Positions 7,530 to 17,200 of a DNA stretch of 49,738 nt are shown one piece after another. The notes under the pieces are model-generated. The model worked only from the letters and a program-made list of their open reading frames with translations, made no database searches and was not told where the DNA came from. Numbering within the stretch: the stretch's first letter is position 1; the number at the start of each line of letters is the position of its first letter. Source of the stretch: Bacteroidaceae bacterium (GTDB lineage Bacteria > Bacteroidota > Bacteroidia > Bacteroidales > Bacteroidaceae); NCBI GenBank assembly GCA_017557475.1, contig JAFYYO010000093.1, forward strand, positions 1-49,738, read 5' to 3'. The position numbers were made by a program, and so were the translations under genes.

Positions 7530-8297
7530 TTACAGACCTGCGCTGATGTAGTAGCGAGGCCCTGCCAGGAAGTAGTTCATATAGGCTTCGGCACGCATGA
7601 CAGCAGTTGCCAGATCGTCGCCTTTCGCCAGATGTGTCGCGATGGCGCTGGCCAGGGTGTCGCCTGTGCCGTTTCGGTCGTCGAGAACCAGTTTCTTCTT
7701 TGGGTGCGGAGTGAGCGTCCCAGAGGTAACGTCGTAGAGATAATCGACAAGATACTTACCCTCTTCCACGCTTTTTACCAATACGCTACAGCCCCATTCG
7801 GCGAGTTTCTTCAGGTCGCTCTCGGGGTCGCTGATAGTGTGTCCCAGCAGGAATTCTGCTTCTCGGACGTTGGGCGTGATGAGTGTGGCAAGCGGGAAAA
7901 GTTCGCTTTTATAGGCCGCGATGGCTTCATCGCTGACCAACTGCTCACCTGCGAAGTTCACAATAACAGGGTCGATGAGGATGGGCTGTTTGTTGTAACG
8001 GCGCAACACTCCTGCTACTGCTTGGATGATCTCTTCAGTCGGCAGGATTCCAGTCTTAATACAGTCTGCTCCGACAGTGCTCAGGAACGACTCTGCCTGC
8101 GAGACAATCAAGTCCGTCGGCAAGTGATGGATGCCCTTGATGCGGTTCACATCCTCGTCCACAATACAAGTCAGTGCAGCCGCTGCCCAGCCTTCACAAC
8201 GCGTGATAGCCTTGATGTCCGCCTGGACACCTGCACTTCCCAAAGGTTCGCTTCCCGCAATGAGAAAAACCTTGCCTGTATTTACCTTTTTCTCCAT
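7530..8297 (-). CDS. thiD: ThiD-like hydroxymethylpyrimidine/pyridoxine-type kinase
   Basis: A ribokinase-superfamily kinase of 255 residues, expected to phosphorylate hydroxymethylpyrimidine (phosphate) in thiamine synthesis. Landmarks are the N-terminal IAGSEPLGSAGVQADIK, CIKTGILPT and LITPNVREAEFL in the middle, and NGTGDTLASAIA near the C-terminus. Classical ThiD has GTGC at this last site; here the cysteine is Asp, as in pyridoxal and ribokinase-type kinases, so a pyridoxine/pyridoxal kinase role is a real alternative. I start at the ATG at 8297 (MEKKVNTGK) rather than a TTG at 8309, because the TTG overlaps the promoter motif at 8307-8314. The gene stands alone, convergent with Wzc and divergent from the metalloprotease. 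Confidence 0.8.
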   Translation of the reverse strand: MEKKVNTGKVFLIAGSEPLGSAGVQADIKAITRCEGWAAAALTCIVDEDVNRIKGIHHLPTDLIVSQAESFLSTVGADCIKTGILPTEEIIQAVAGVLRRYNKQPILIDPVIVNFAGEQLVSDEAIAAYKSELFPLATLITPNVREAEFLLGHTISDPESDLKKLAEWGCSVLVKSVEEGKYLVDYLYDVTSGTLTPHPKKKLVLDDRNGTGDTLASAIATHLAKGDDLATAVMRAEAYMNYFLAGPRYYISAGL

Positions 8298-8306
8298 AAC
8301 AGGGCA

Positions 8307-8314
8307 CAAAGTTA
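8307..8314 (-). promoter_or_regulatory. -7 promoter motif very close to the ThiD-like start
   Basis: TAACTTTG on the minus strand ends only 9 bases before the ATG at 8297, so transcription would start within a few bases of the start codon, giving a near-leaderless mRNA. Confidence 0.5.
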
Positions 8315-8348
8315 CGACCTTTATGCAGAATAATCAAATAAAAAGTCA

Positions 8349-8356
8349 TATATTTG
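8349..8356 (+). promoter_or_regulatory. -7 promoter motif for the metalloprotease gene
   Basis: TATATTTG matches TAnnTTTG, 52 bases before the ATG at 8409. No clear -33 box is seen. Confidence 0.55.
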
Positions 8357-8408
8357 CACCCGCAAAGCAAAAAGACATTATATAATATATAGTAAATAAC
8401 AGATAAAC

Positions 8409-10688
8409 ATGAAGAAAAACCTCATATCATTTCTTATCGTGCTCTTGTGCGGCCTCTCTGTCGGAGCGCAACCTCTGGTTAGGGTGACGCCTCTCCGCGG
8501 CCATCACCATACCCAACGGCTACCAGGAGTGAACGAACGACGTTTGGCTCGTCTGGAGAAGATGCGTGAAACCAACATCGCTCTCCGCCATCGCCAGGGA
8601 CCATGGCGTGCTAATGCCCAAACGGAGACAAAGAAAGGTCTCGTTCTGCTCGTGGAGTTCTCCGACGAGAAGATGAAGAGCGGGGCTGCCACTCAGTGGA
8701 ATAACCGCTTTAATCAAGAGGGCTTCACGCAGTACAATCACGTCGGTTCCGTTCGCGACTACTTTCATGAGCAAAGCTACGGTATGCTGACCATCGACTT
8801 CGACGTCGTCGGCCCTATCACCCTTAACAAGACACGTGAATACTACGGCTCGTCACCAAACAGCAACCTCGACGACCGTGCTGCCATGATGGTTATTGAG
8901 GCCTTGCAACAAGCCAACTCGCAAGTCAACTATGCCGATTATGATTGGGATGGCGACGGCTATGTGGATCAAGTCTATGTCATCTTTGCCGGAGTGACAT
9001 ACTACGGAACGCAAGGCTATATATGGCCCCATGAATGGAGTCTCTCCAGCGCAAGATACTGGGGTTGCGGTTCTGGCAGACAAAGACTGGACAATGTATA
9101 TCTTGACACGTACGCAGTTTCCAATGAACTTGCCAACGCAACGACACTGGAAGGCATAGGCACCGCCTGCCATGAGTTCAGCCATTGTCTGGGCTATCCC
9201 GACTTCTATGACACAGAATATACGGGCGGAACAGGTGGCCAGAACTGGGATGTGCTCGATGGTGGCTGTTATAATGGACCCCGCGGCATAGGCGAAGTGC
9301 CTTCTCCATATACTGCTTATGAGCGTTGGATGGCAGGATGGATTGATCTCACTCCTCTGACAGAGCCCTGCAGAATAACAGAGATGCCTCCCATCAATGA
9401 GCAAGGTGTGGCATACATCATCAGGAACACTGGCAATACCAACGAGTATTATATCCTGGAGAACCGTCAGCAGAGAACCTTTGGAACAGGCAATCGCGGT
9501 CACGGCCTCATGGTATGGCACGTCGACTACGACCAGACGGCTTGGTACAACAACAGTGTCAACTCCAATAAGAACCACCAGCGCATGACCTTTGTGCCTG
9601 CCGATGGGCAAGTCGGCATCCTTCGGGATAATGGAGATGGCTCTTTCCAGTATGAGATATCGGCCGACGACGAGGCTGGCGATCCGTATCCCGGTATGCA
9701 AGGCATAGAAGAAGTGCAGCCGCTCACATGGTTCATCGCAGAAAAGAATGGCACCAAGACACACACAAACATCATACATGATATCACCGAAGCTGCCAAT
9801 GGCAAAATAAACTTCATCTATGGCGAGATCATCGTTTTGCAGACACCGGAGATTCTGGAACCAACGAACATTACAGACAACTCCTTTACTACCAACTGGG
9901 TTCCTGTGGAAGGCGCCACAAGCTATACGCTTCAGGTGGAAGCAATGAGCAATATGGCGGCTCCCGCAACAATCTTGACAGAAGACTTCTCCAAGTTCAA
10001 CGCACTCGGCGCCAACTCTGCCATAAGCAACAGCCTTCTGGATGGATATACACTGACCTCTGGATGGACATCATCGGGACTCTATGGCACCGGTAGTGCA
10101 TCTGTGCGCATCTCTTCCAACAGGGTATGCGGCCACCTCACAACGCCTGTCCTTGAAAACAGAGCAGGCCGACTGATAGTGGAATTTGACGCTGCTTATT
10201 ATAATGAAGATAACAGCAGTGTTGTTGTTTCTATTATCAATGGCGATCAAACTATCGATACTCAGACAATCCAACTCACTGCAAGTAGCAGCACCTATAG
10301 CTGTACCTTCGACGGTGTTCCCCATGGATGTAAGGTCAGGTTAGGCTCGACAGAGAAAAACAAACGCTTTTATCTATATAATGTAAAGGTAATGGACATG
10401 AGTGGGACATCCAGTAATGTCACAACTTATGCAGGCTTGACGACATCTCACTTTACCATTGAACAGATAGAGACAGACGTATACTATTATCGTGTACAGG
10501 CAGTATGCGACGAGGGAACTTCTGAGTGGACTGATTGGATGACCCTTGACATTCCCTCTGCAATAGCTGTAAAGCCGGTTGATGAAGCATTTGACGACAA
10601 AATTTACGACCTTTCAGGTCGTCTCCTGCAACGTGTTCCACAACACGGAATCTATATCCAAAACGGCAAAATATACATGTCGCGATAA
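8409..10688 (+). CDS. Secreted M6-family metalloprotease with adhesion modules and C-terminal sorting-like tail
   Basis: A 759-residue exported protein. A signal peptide (residues 1-20, ending VGAQ) is followed by a propeptide-like basic region and an M6/immune-inhibitor-A-like peptidase domain (about 75-390). Its zinc-binding motif HEFSH is at 255-259, followed by GYPDFYD, and a calcium-loop-like DYDWDGDGYVDQVYVIFAG lies near 177-195. After residue about 475 come a fibronectin-III-like segment, a jelly-roll-like segment (about 515-665) and a second Fn3-like part. The end, IYDLSGRLLQRVPQHG then YIQNGKIYMSR, resembles the C-terminal tails of secreted Bacteroidales proteins. It is a single-gene unit with its own promoter motif and a terminator at 10714-10748. 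It probably degrades host or dietary protein outside the cell; the substrate is unknown. Confidence 0.9.
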   Translation: MKKNLISFLIVLLCGLSVGAQPLVRVTPLRGHHHTQRLPGVNERRLARLEKMRETNIALRHRQGPWRANAQTETKKGLVLLVEFSDEKMKSGAATQWNNRFNQEGFTQYNHVGSVRDYFHEQSYGMLTIDFDVVGPITLNKTREYYGSSPNSNLDDRAAMMVIEALQQANSQVNYADYDWDGDGYVDQVYVIFAGVTYYGTQGYIWPHEWSLSSARYWGCGSGRQRLDNVYLDTYAVSNELANATTLEGIGTACHEFSHCLGYPDFYDTEYTGGTGGQNWDVLDGGCYNGPRGIGEVPSPYTAYERWMAGWIDLTPLTEPCRITEMPPINEQGVAYIIRNTGNTNEYYILENRQQRTFGTGNRGHGLMVWHVDYDQTAWYNNSVNSNKNHQRMTFVPADGQVGILRDNGDGSFQYEISADDEAGDPYPGMQGIEEVQPLTWFIAEKNGTKTHTNIIHDITEAANGKINFIYGEIIVLQTPEILEPTNITDNSFTTNWVPVEGATSYTLQVEAMSNMAAPATILTEDFSKFNALGANSAISNSLLDGYTLTSGWTSSGLYGTGSASVRISSNRVCGHLTTPVLENRAGRLIVEFDAAYYNEDNSSVVVSIINGDQTIDTQTIQLTASSSTYSCTFDGVPHGCKVRLGSTEKNKRFYLYNVKVMDMSGTSSNVTTYAGLTTSHFTIEQIETDVYYYRVQAVCDEGTSEWTDWMTLDIPSAIAVKPVDEAFDDKIYDLSGRLLQRVPQHGIYIQNGKIYMSR

Positions 10689-10713
10689 TAAATTACTTTA
10701 TGTTCATACTAAA

Positions 10714-10748
10714 GGAGCGAAGCCCTACTGAGGCCTCGCTCCTTTTTC
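10714..10748 (+). terminator. Intrinsic terminator of the metalloprotease gene
   Basis: GGAGCGAAGCC and GGCCTCGCTCC pair with one mismatch around a short loop and are followed by TTTTT. It starts 26 bases after the stop codon. Confidence 0.85.
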
Positions 10749-11094
10749 TTCTATTTGATATCATGTTCTATAGAGATAATGTCATGAAAAAATCCTTCCT
10801 GTCATTCTGTTCTGCCTATGGTTGTTAGATACATCTGTAATAATGATCCTCAAAAGCACATTTGAGCCCCTCTCATTTAGAGAGTACAATCTTGACGAAA
10901 AAACAGGATAAAACAACACGAAAAGTCCCCCTTCTTTGAATAAAATTAACCTTCTTTTGTTAAATAACCTTAAAATACGTGTCTTTCTCTGTGGTATATG
11001 TCTCAGTTAGTTAAAAAAAATGTAAATTTGCTCTGTTGAGTGCGCATTATAGCACAAAACGAGACAGAAAAACATCAAAAAACTAAATAAAACA
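10749..11094. other. Non-coding upstream region of the FAS1/SusCD operon
   Basis: No ORF with coding character is seen in these 346 AT-rich bases. Two direct TAACCTT heptamers lie at 10947-10953 and 10965-10971, 18 bp apart and about 50-75 bases before the -7 motif at 11023-11030. They could be an activator site but this is unproven. Confidence 0.5.
11023..11030 (+). promoter_or_regulatory. -7 promoter motif for the FAS1/SusCD operon
   Basis: TAAATTTG matches TAnnTTTG and leaves a leader of about 60 bases before the ATG at 11095. No TTTG box is found at the usual distance upstream, which fits a promoter needing an activator. Confidence 0.55.
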
Positions 11095-14000
11095 ATGCGT
11101 ATGACAAACCGTTTAAGCAAATGGAGCAGATATTCCTCACGGGTGGTATGTCTGCTGGCGGCTTGCGGGCTGATGTATGCTTGTAAAGATGAGTTCATCT
11201 TGGACGATGAAAAGCCCAGTTGGCTCAACTCAAGCATATATGAAAGCCTAGAACAAAAAGGTAATTTCAGAACATATCTGAAGTTGCTGGCTGACAAGGA
11301 TGTCAATCCCGAGGGCTTGCGCCCACTGACTGACGTGCTGAGCCGCACAGGCTCGAAAACAGTCTTTGTGGCAAATGACTCTGCTTGGGATGCATTCTTT
11401 GAAGCCAATGCTTATCTGCCCGAAGCCAATCCGTGGCACTATGCCACAAGTTATGAGAACCTGAGCCAAGCTCAGAAAAAGTTGCTGATCCATACCAGTA
11501 TGCTTAACAATGCTATTGTGATGGAAAATTTGGCAAGTAGCCAATCCAGCGGAACAAGTTCTCCCGTTCGAGGTGAATATATGCGCCGCTACACAGACAT
11601 CGAGGCAACAGACTCCATAACTTATGTGTCATCTTCAGACCTCCCCTTCAGTTACTCTATTACAGATAAGGACTATTGGGAACGATTCCGCGAGGAAAAT
11701 GGAGGTAATGGCATATATATGGCAATTGACTCTACAGTCCCAATGATGCTCCACTTTACCTCAGAGCACATGTCTAGAAATACCGTCAAGGACTCGGACT
11801 TCGAACTTTTCATGGGACGTGCGAGAAATACAAGTGACGTGCATATCTATGATGCTATATTGAAAGATAAGGACGGCGTCTGTGAAAATGGTTATGTCAA
11901 TGTTACCGAAAAGCCTCTCTGTCCTCTTACAAACATGGCAGAAGTCATCCGTACAAATGGCAGGACAAATATTTTCAGTCATATTCTGGACCGCTTCAGT
12001 GCTCCGTTCTATTGCAACCGTATCACAGAAGCTTACAAGGTACTTCATCCTGATTTCACTGACTCCATCTTCACAAAGAGATATTTCTCCAATAATAACT
12101 TCTCTGTGAAGGGCGGATATGTAAGAGCTGGCCAAGACGGCGCAATACCAAAATTTGAGCCAGGTCCTAAAGGAACCTATCAGCCTTACAACCCGTATAA
12201 AGACGGTTCATCTGGTGACCATGTTCCTGGGCTTAAGTACGATCCAGGATGGAATGGCTACTATGATGAAGTGGATGTTCGCAAAGACATGGCTGCCATC
12301 TTTGTTCCCAGTGATGCTCAGATGTGGCATTACTTCCAAAATGCAGGTGAGGACCTCATCCGTACCTATTATGCTCACGAGGGAACTAAAGACGAGATTC
12401 CTTATGCAAGAGCAACGACTGTTGATGAACTTTACAGGCAAATAGACTGTATTCCTGTTGGTACAATTGACGCACTTATTAACAACTTCATGCAGCGTTC
12501 GTTCGTTGGTTCCGTTCCCAGCAAGTGGTCCAAGCTTACTGATGACGCCATGGAACCTCTGTTCGAAAATGTTGATGAAGCAATTGCTCAACTCGATACT
12601 TGTCTGGTTGCAAGCAATGGCGTTATTTATGTGATGGACAGAACTTGTGTGCCTGCAGACTATAGATCCGTTACCGCGCCTGCGTATATTAGTGAAACCA
12701 ATAAGATAATGAAGGACGCCATTTATGAGTCCTACATGAATCTTAACTATTATGCATACCTCAAGGCTATGCAGAGTAAATTCACATTCTTGTTGCCCAG
12801 CGATAGTGCACTGGCATTTTATTACGATCCTGCCAGCATGAAGAGTCGTACTCCGCGTGTCATAGAATTTAATTACCGAGCTAAGAATCCTCCAAGACTT
12901 AAATTCTATAACTACTATTGCCCATATAATAAGGATAAAGGACCCATTGGAACAATCAGTTCACAGCCGATACCAGGTACAAACAACTTTACTGATAATG
13001 AGGTCGTAAACCGTTTGAAAGATATTCTGGAGTGCCATACTATCGTGCATGATGGAACGAATCCTATGACACGTGAAGACCAGAAGTATTATGGCATTGA
13101 CACGTCAACACCATTGGACGAGTATTACCTTTCTAAGAATGGTAATGCCGTGAAGGTCGTTCGTGATGATAATGACAGTGTTGTCGCAGTGAAAGGCGGT
13201 TTCCAACTTGAAAATGAACGCTATTTCGCACAGAATGGCCTTGATCCTGAAGGTGCAGAACGCGGTGTCCTCACGTGTAAGTTAACTAAAACACGTAATG
13301 TGGACAATGGTCATACCTATGTCCTCAATGCGCCGCTGGTTCCTACATATCGTAGTGTATACAGCATCTTCACTAATGATTATGATCTATACAAGGAAGC
13401 TGCAGGCGAGACACCCTATAGCCAATTCTATGATCTTTGTACTGCTGATGGTTATGAAACCGAGATTATTGGTTGCGGACTTGTAGATGGAAAACTCGGT
13501 AAGACGCAGCGAGAGTCTGCTCTCAAGAAGTTCAAGATTTTCATCTCAGACAACGGATTGGATTACAATGTACAGTTCTTTAATAACTATCGCTATACAA
13601 TCTTTGTTCCCAGTAATGATGCTGTGTTGGCTGCTATTGATGCAGGTCTGCCCACTTGGGAAGAGATCCGCGAGGACTTCCGCAGTCACTGCAAACCAGA
13701 AATGGAAGAGAATGAAGATGGTACAGCATGGGTTGTTAAAAGGGATGTGGATGGAGAAATCGTATATACAGATTCCTTGGAAACATACGAAGACAGCGTT
13801 CGCATTGCTGCAAAGATTACATATTTGACCAATTTCGTACGTTATCACTTCGCTGATAACTCTATCTTTGCAGACAAGACCGAGCTTGCACCAAATGAAA
13901 TGGTAACATCCAGCTATGACAAAGAACTAGAGCTTTTCTGTAAACTTCATGTTGATCGTGTTTCTAATGGCCAAGGTGAAACGGATCTCCGTGTTTGCGA

Positions 14001-14271
14001 TGACGTAACATGGAAGAAGAACGGCAATAGCATGGGAAATCCCTTTGTAACTGTTGGCGAAAGAAATGTTTTGGCACGTGACCTTTCTTGTAGTAGTTCG
14101 CCTGTCGGTGTGCAGATGAAGGGTATCGTCATTAACTCTTCCAGTGCAGCCGTGATACACTCCATTGATGGTTACCTAAATCATACGGAAGTTATCGATG
14201 GCAGGCACGACAAGACATGGGAGTCGACCATAAAGGCTAAGAGATATTTACAGAGATACGCTATCCGATAA
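11095..14271 (+). CDS. Multi-domain FAS1 (fasciclin) surface lipoprotein
   Basis: A 1058-residue lipoprotein. The signal sequence ends in a Cys-containing region (Cys24 after LLAA, or Cys30 in MYACKDE; the KDE after Cys30 resembles the surface-export signal of Bacteroidota lipoproteins). Four FAS1-like 'TVFVP.ND.A' motifs can be seen: TVFVANDSAW (about 89-98), AIFVPSDAQM (about 401-410), FLLPSDSALAF (about 565-575) and TIFVPSNDAVL (about 835-845). FAS1 domains mediate adhesion or binding of proteins and glycans. The gene heads a block of six and lies 12 bp from the SusC gene, so it is probably an accessory surface-binding protein of that transporter. The ligand is not known. Confidence 0.82.
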   Translation: MRMTNRLSKWSRYSSRVVCLLAACGLMYACKDEFILDDEKPSWLNSSIYESLEQKGNFRTYLKLLADKDVNPEGLRPLTDVLSRTGSKTVFVANDSAWDAFFEANAYLPEANPWHYATSYENLSQAQKKLLIHTSMLNNAIVMENLASSQSSGTSSPVRGEYMRRYTDIEATDSITYVSSSDLPFSYSITDKDYWERFREENGGNGIYMAIDSTVPMMLHFTSEHMSRNTVKDSDFELFMGRARNTSDVHIYDAILKDKDGVCENGYVNVTEKPLCPLTNMAEVIRTNGRTNIFSHILDRFSAPFYCNRITEAYKVLHPDFTDSIFTKRYFSNNNFSVKGGYVRAGQDGAIPKFEPGPKGTYQPYNPYKDGSSGDHVPGLKYDPGWNGYYDEVDVRKDMAAIFVPSDAQMWHYFQNAGEDLIRTYYAHEGTKDEIPYARATTVDELYRQIDCIPVGTIDALINNFMQRSFVGSVPSKWSKLTDDAMEPLFENVDEAIAQLDTCLVASNGVIYVMDRTCVPADYRSVTAPAYISETNKIMKDAIYESYMNLNYYAYLKAMQSKFTFLLPSDSALAFYYDPASMKSRTPRVIEFNYRAKNPPRLKFYNYYCPYNKDKGPIGTISSQPIPGTNNFTDNEVVNRLKDILECHTIVHDGTNPMTREDQKYYGIDTSTPLDEYYLSKNGNAVKVVRDDNDSVVAVKGGFQLENERYFAQNGLDPEGAERGVLTCKLTKTRNVDNGHTYVLNAPLVPTYRSVYSIFTNDYDLYKEAAGETPYSQFYDLCTADGYETEIIGCGLVDGKLGKTQRESALKKFKIFISDNGLDYNVQFFNNYRYTIFVPSNDAVLAAIDAGLPTWEEIREDFRSHCKPEMEENEDGTAWVVKRDVDGEIVYTDSLETYEDSVRIAAKITYLTNFVRYHFADNSIFADKTELAPNEMVTSSYDKELELFCKLHVDRVSNGQGETDLRVCDDVTWKKNGNSMGNPFVTVGERNVLARDLSCSSSPVGVQMKGIVINSSSAAVIHSIDGYLNHTEVIDGRHDKTWESTIKAKRYLQRYAIR

Positions 14272-14283
14272 AATCATCCGATT

Positions 14284-17200
14284 ATGAAGAATAATATAAC
14301 TAAGCTTTTACTGCTTTGGGTAGTCGCACTCATGGCGTTACCCGTAAACGCACAGCAACGGCGTATCTCTGGTACCGTTTCTGATGAAATAGATGTCATC
14401 ATGGGTGCCAACGTCAAGGAGATAGACAAGAACAATCGTATTGTCAGCCAGGCCATTACTGATATGAATGGTAACTTTACCATGAATATCAAAGACCCCA
14501 ACAATACGTTGGAGATTTCTTTCATGGGCTATAAGAAATGGAGCCAGAAGATAGGAAGTGGCAAGAGTGTCTTTAAGGTTTTGCTGCAAGAAAACACGAA
14601 GCAACTTAAGGAAGTTGTCGCAGAGGGTAAGAAATTAGCGCCAACCACAGGTCTTGAGGTTCCAGCCCGTGAGTATGCAGGTGCAGTCCAGAACTTCAAG
14701 ATGGACGACATGGAAGGTCTTGCCTTCGAGTCTGTTGACCAGGCTCTGCAGGGACAGATTGCAGGTCTTGATATCGTGCCTAACTCTGGTAACCTAGGCT
14801 CTGGTACTACCATGCGCCTGCGCGGTACTACTACTATTAATGGTAACGCACAGCCTTTGATTGTCCTTAACGACCATATCTTCGAACTTCCTGAAGACGC
14901 TCAAGACATCAACTTCGAAACGATGGACAACGAGGAGCAATTCTCAACGTTGTTGAATGTCAATCCTGAAGATATCGAGAGTATCACAGTTCTTAAGGAT
15001 GCAGCAAGTACAGCTAAGTGGGGTGCAAAAGGTTCTAATGGTGTCATTGAAATCAAAACACGCCGAGGTTCCCGTGGTCCCACACGTGTAAACTTTACTT
15101 ACAAGTTCAAGGGTACTTGGCAGCCAGAGGGCTATGAGATGCTCAATGGTGATGGATATACAATGATGCTCAAGGAAGCCTATTACAATCCTCATCACCA
15201 GAATACTTCGCTCCCCGAATTGGACTACAACACTGAGTTACCTTATATATATAGTCATTTCAGCCATAATACAGACTGGGTGAAGGAGGTAAAACAGTTT
15301 GGACAGGAGCATAAGTTCACAGTAGCTCTTTCTGGTGGTGGCGAGAAGGCGCATTTCCGCATCAGTGCTAATTACGACAAGAGTACAGGTTCCATTATCG
15401 GACAGAAACTCAACCGATTCACTACCTCGACAGCATTGGACTATTGGGTCAGCGATCGTATCAAGTTTATGAGCAACATTAACTTGGCCTTTACAACCAA
15501 CCATAAGAACTATGGTAATGATATTCTGGCTCGTGCATACAACGCTATGCCGAACATGAGTGTCTATGAGTACAGGTTGGATGAAGATGGTAATCCTGTT
15601 CGTACTGACAACTATTTTAATATGTTACCTCTGGCTGCCACATATTCCACGGGTAGTACTTCTCGTAAGGAAAATGATGGTAGGATGACATCGTACGACC
15701 TCAACGATATGTTCACAAATGGAAACCCTGTAGCTCGTGCTATGAAGGCATGGTGGAATCAGAAGCAATACAACTTGACTCCACAGTTCAGCGTCGAATA
15801 TAAGTTGCTTGGTAAAACCGATGATGAGCATCGTTTGAACTATGTTGGTGATGTACAACTTAATATATACAACACAAGTAACGACCAGTATTGTCCCAGC
15901 GAACTTAGAACAATGGATTGGGTCTGGGGTGGAGACAATGCAGCAAGTTTAACGGCTAACGAACGTAACTATGTAAGCAATGACGAATACAAGTCGTTGG
16001 AGTTTACCACGCGTCATGACTTGCGCTATTACTCAGCATTCAAGAATCGCGATCATAGTCTTGGAGCGTTAGTACGTTTCGAGATGGCTACGGGTAGTAG
16101 TAGCTCTCAGTTGCTCGGTTTATGGAATGTGCCTAACGGCATAACAGATCCCACTGTTGTGGCACTTCTCCGTTCCGCAAGCTCAGGTACCAACGAGTGG
16201 AGATGGCAAACCTTCTATGGTAATGTCCACTATTCATACAAGAGTAAATATAATCTTGACGCATCTGCTCGTTGGGATGGTAGCACTGGTTTCGGTCGCA
16301 GCAACAAGTATGGATTCTTCCCCTCTGCCGGTGTTCGTTGGAATATCATCGACGAGGACTTTATGAAGTGGAGCAAGAACTGGTTGAGTATGCTTGCTGT
16401 CCGTGGCTCTTGGGGTATTACTGGTGGTGGCGGTGCAGGTAGCAACCAATACAACAAGTACTCTACCAATGGCTATTATAATGGTCACCAAGTTATCACT
16501 CCAGAAAATCTCTCTTTGGAACAACTCCGATGGGAGAAGACTAGGAAATTAAATCTTGGTTGGAATGTTGGTTTCTTCAAAGATCTGGTCGTTTTTGAGG
16601 GTGAAATATATGACCACAAAACAACAGATCTGTTGATGGGTAATCTCCGTATCCCCAGTGCTAATGGATTCTCGAATCTGGCTCAGGTAAATGCTGGCGT
16701 GCTCCGTAATAAAGGATGGGAGGTCAACTTCTACACATCTCGTATCTTCAAGGTCGGGAAATTCTCGATGAAGTTGCGTGGCAATATTGCACAAAACTTT
16801 AATGAGGTCGAGGAAATGAATCCTCTTATTCTCGAGAGTCTTAACGGTGCAGAAACGTATCAGCCAGGTAACTTGAATTACAACCAGCGTGTACAGATCG
16901 GAAATGCGCTAGGTTCTATATATGGTCTCCATTATCTGGGCGTATACAAGTACGACTATGATCATAATGGTATCACCAACTCGTCTGTTGCCAGCTATGG
17001 TTATGCTGAGGCCGATGAGAATGGTGTTTCTAGACAATATGCTCAAGATCATGGCCTTGATTGGGGAACCGGAACGGGCTACGATGCACAAGGCAATCCC
17101 ATCAATACTGCAGCAGCTGCAGAACGACGTGGAGAAATACATACTTGTCCAATCGCCTTTGATGCTGATGGCAACATGTTGACGGATGCCAAGGGAATTC

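Noticed and set aside
10689..11094. A tRNA or small structured RNA before the FAS1 operon
   Set aside because: No cloverleaf or other strong structure is seen beyond the terminator at 10714-10748.
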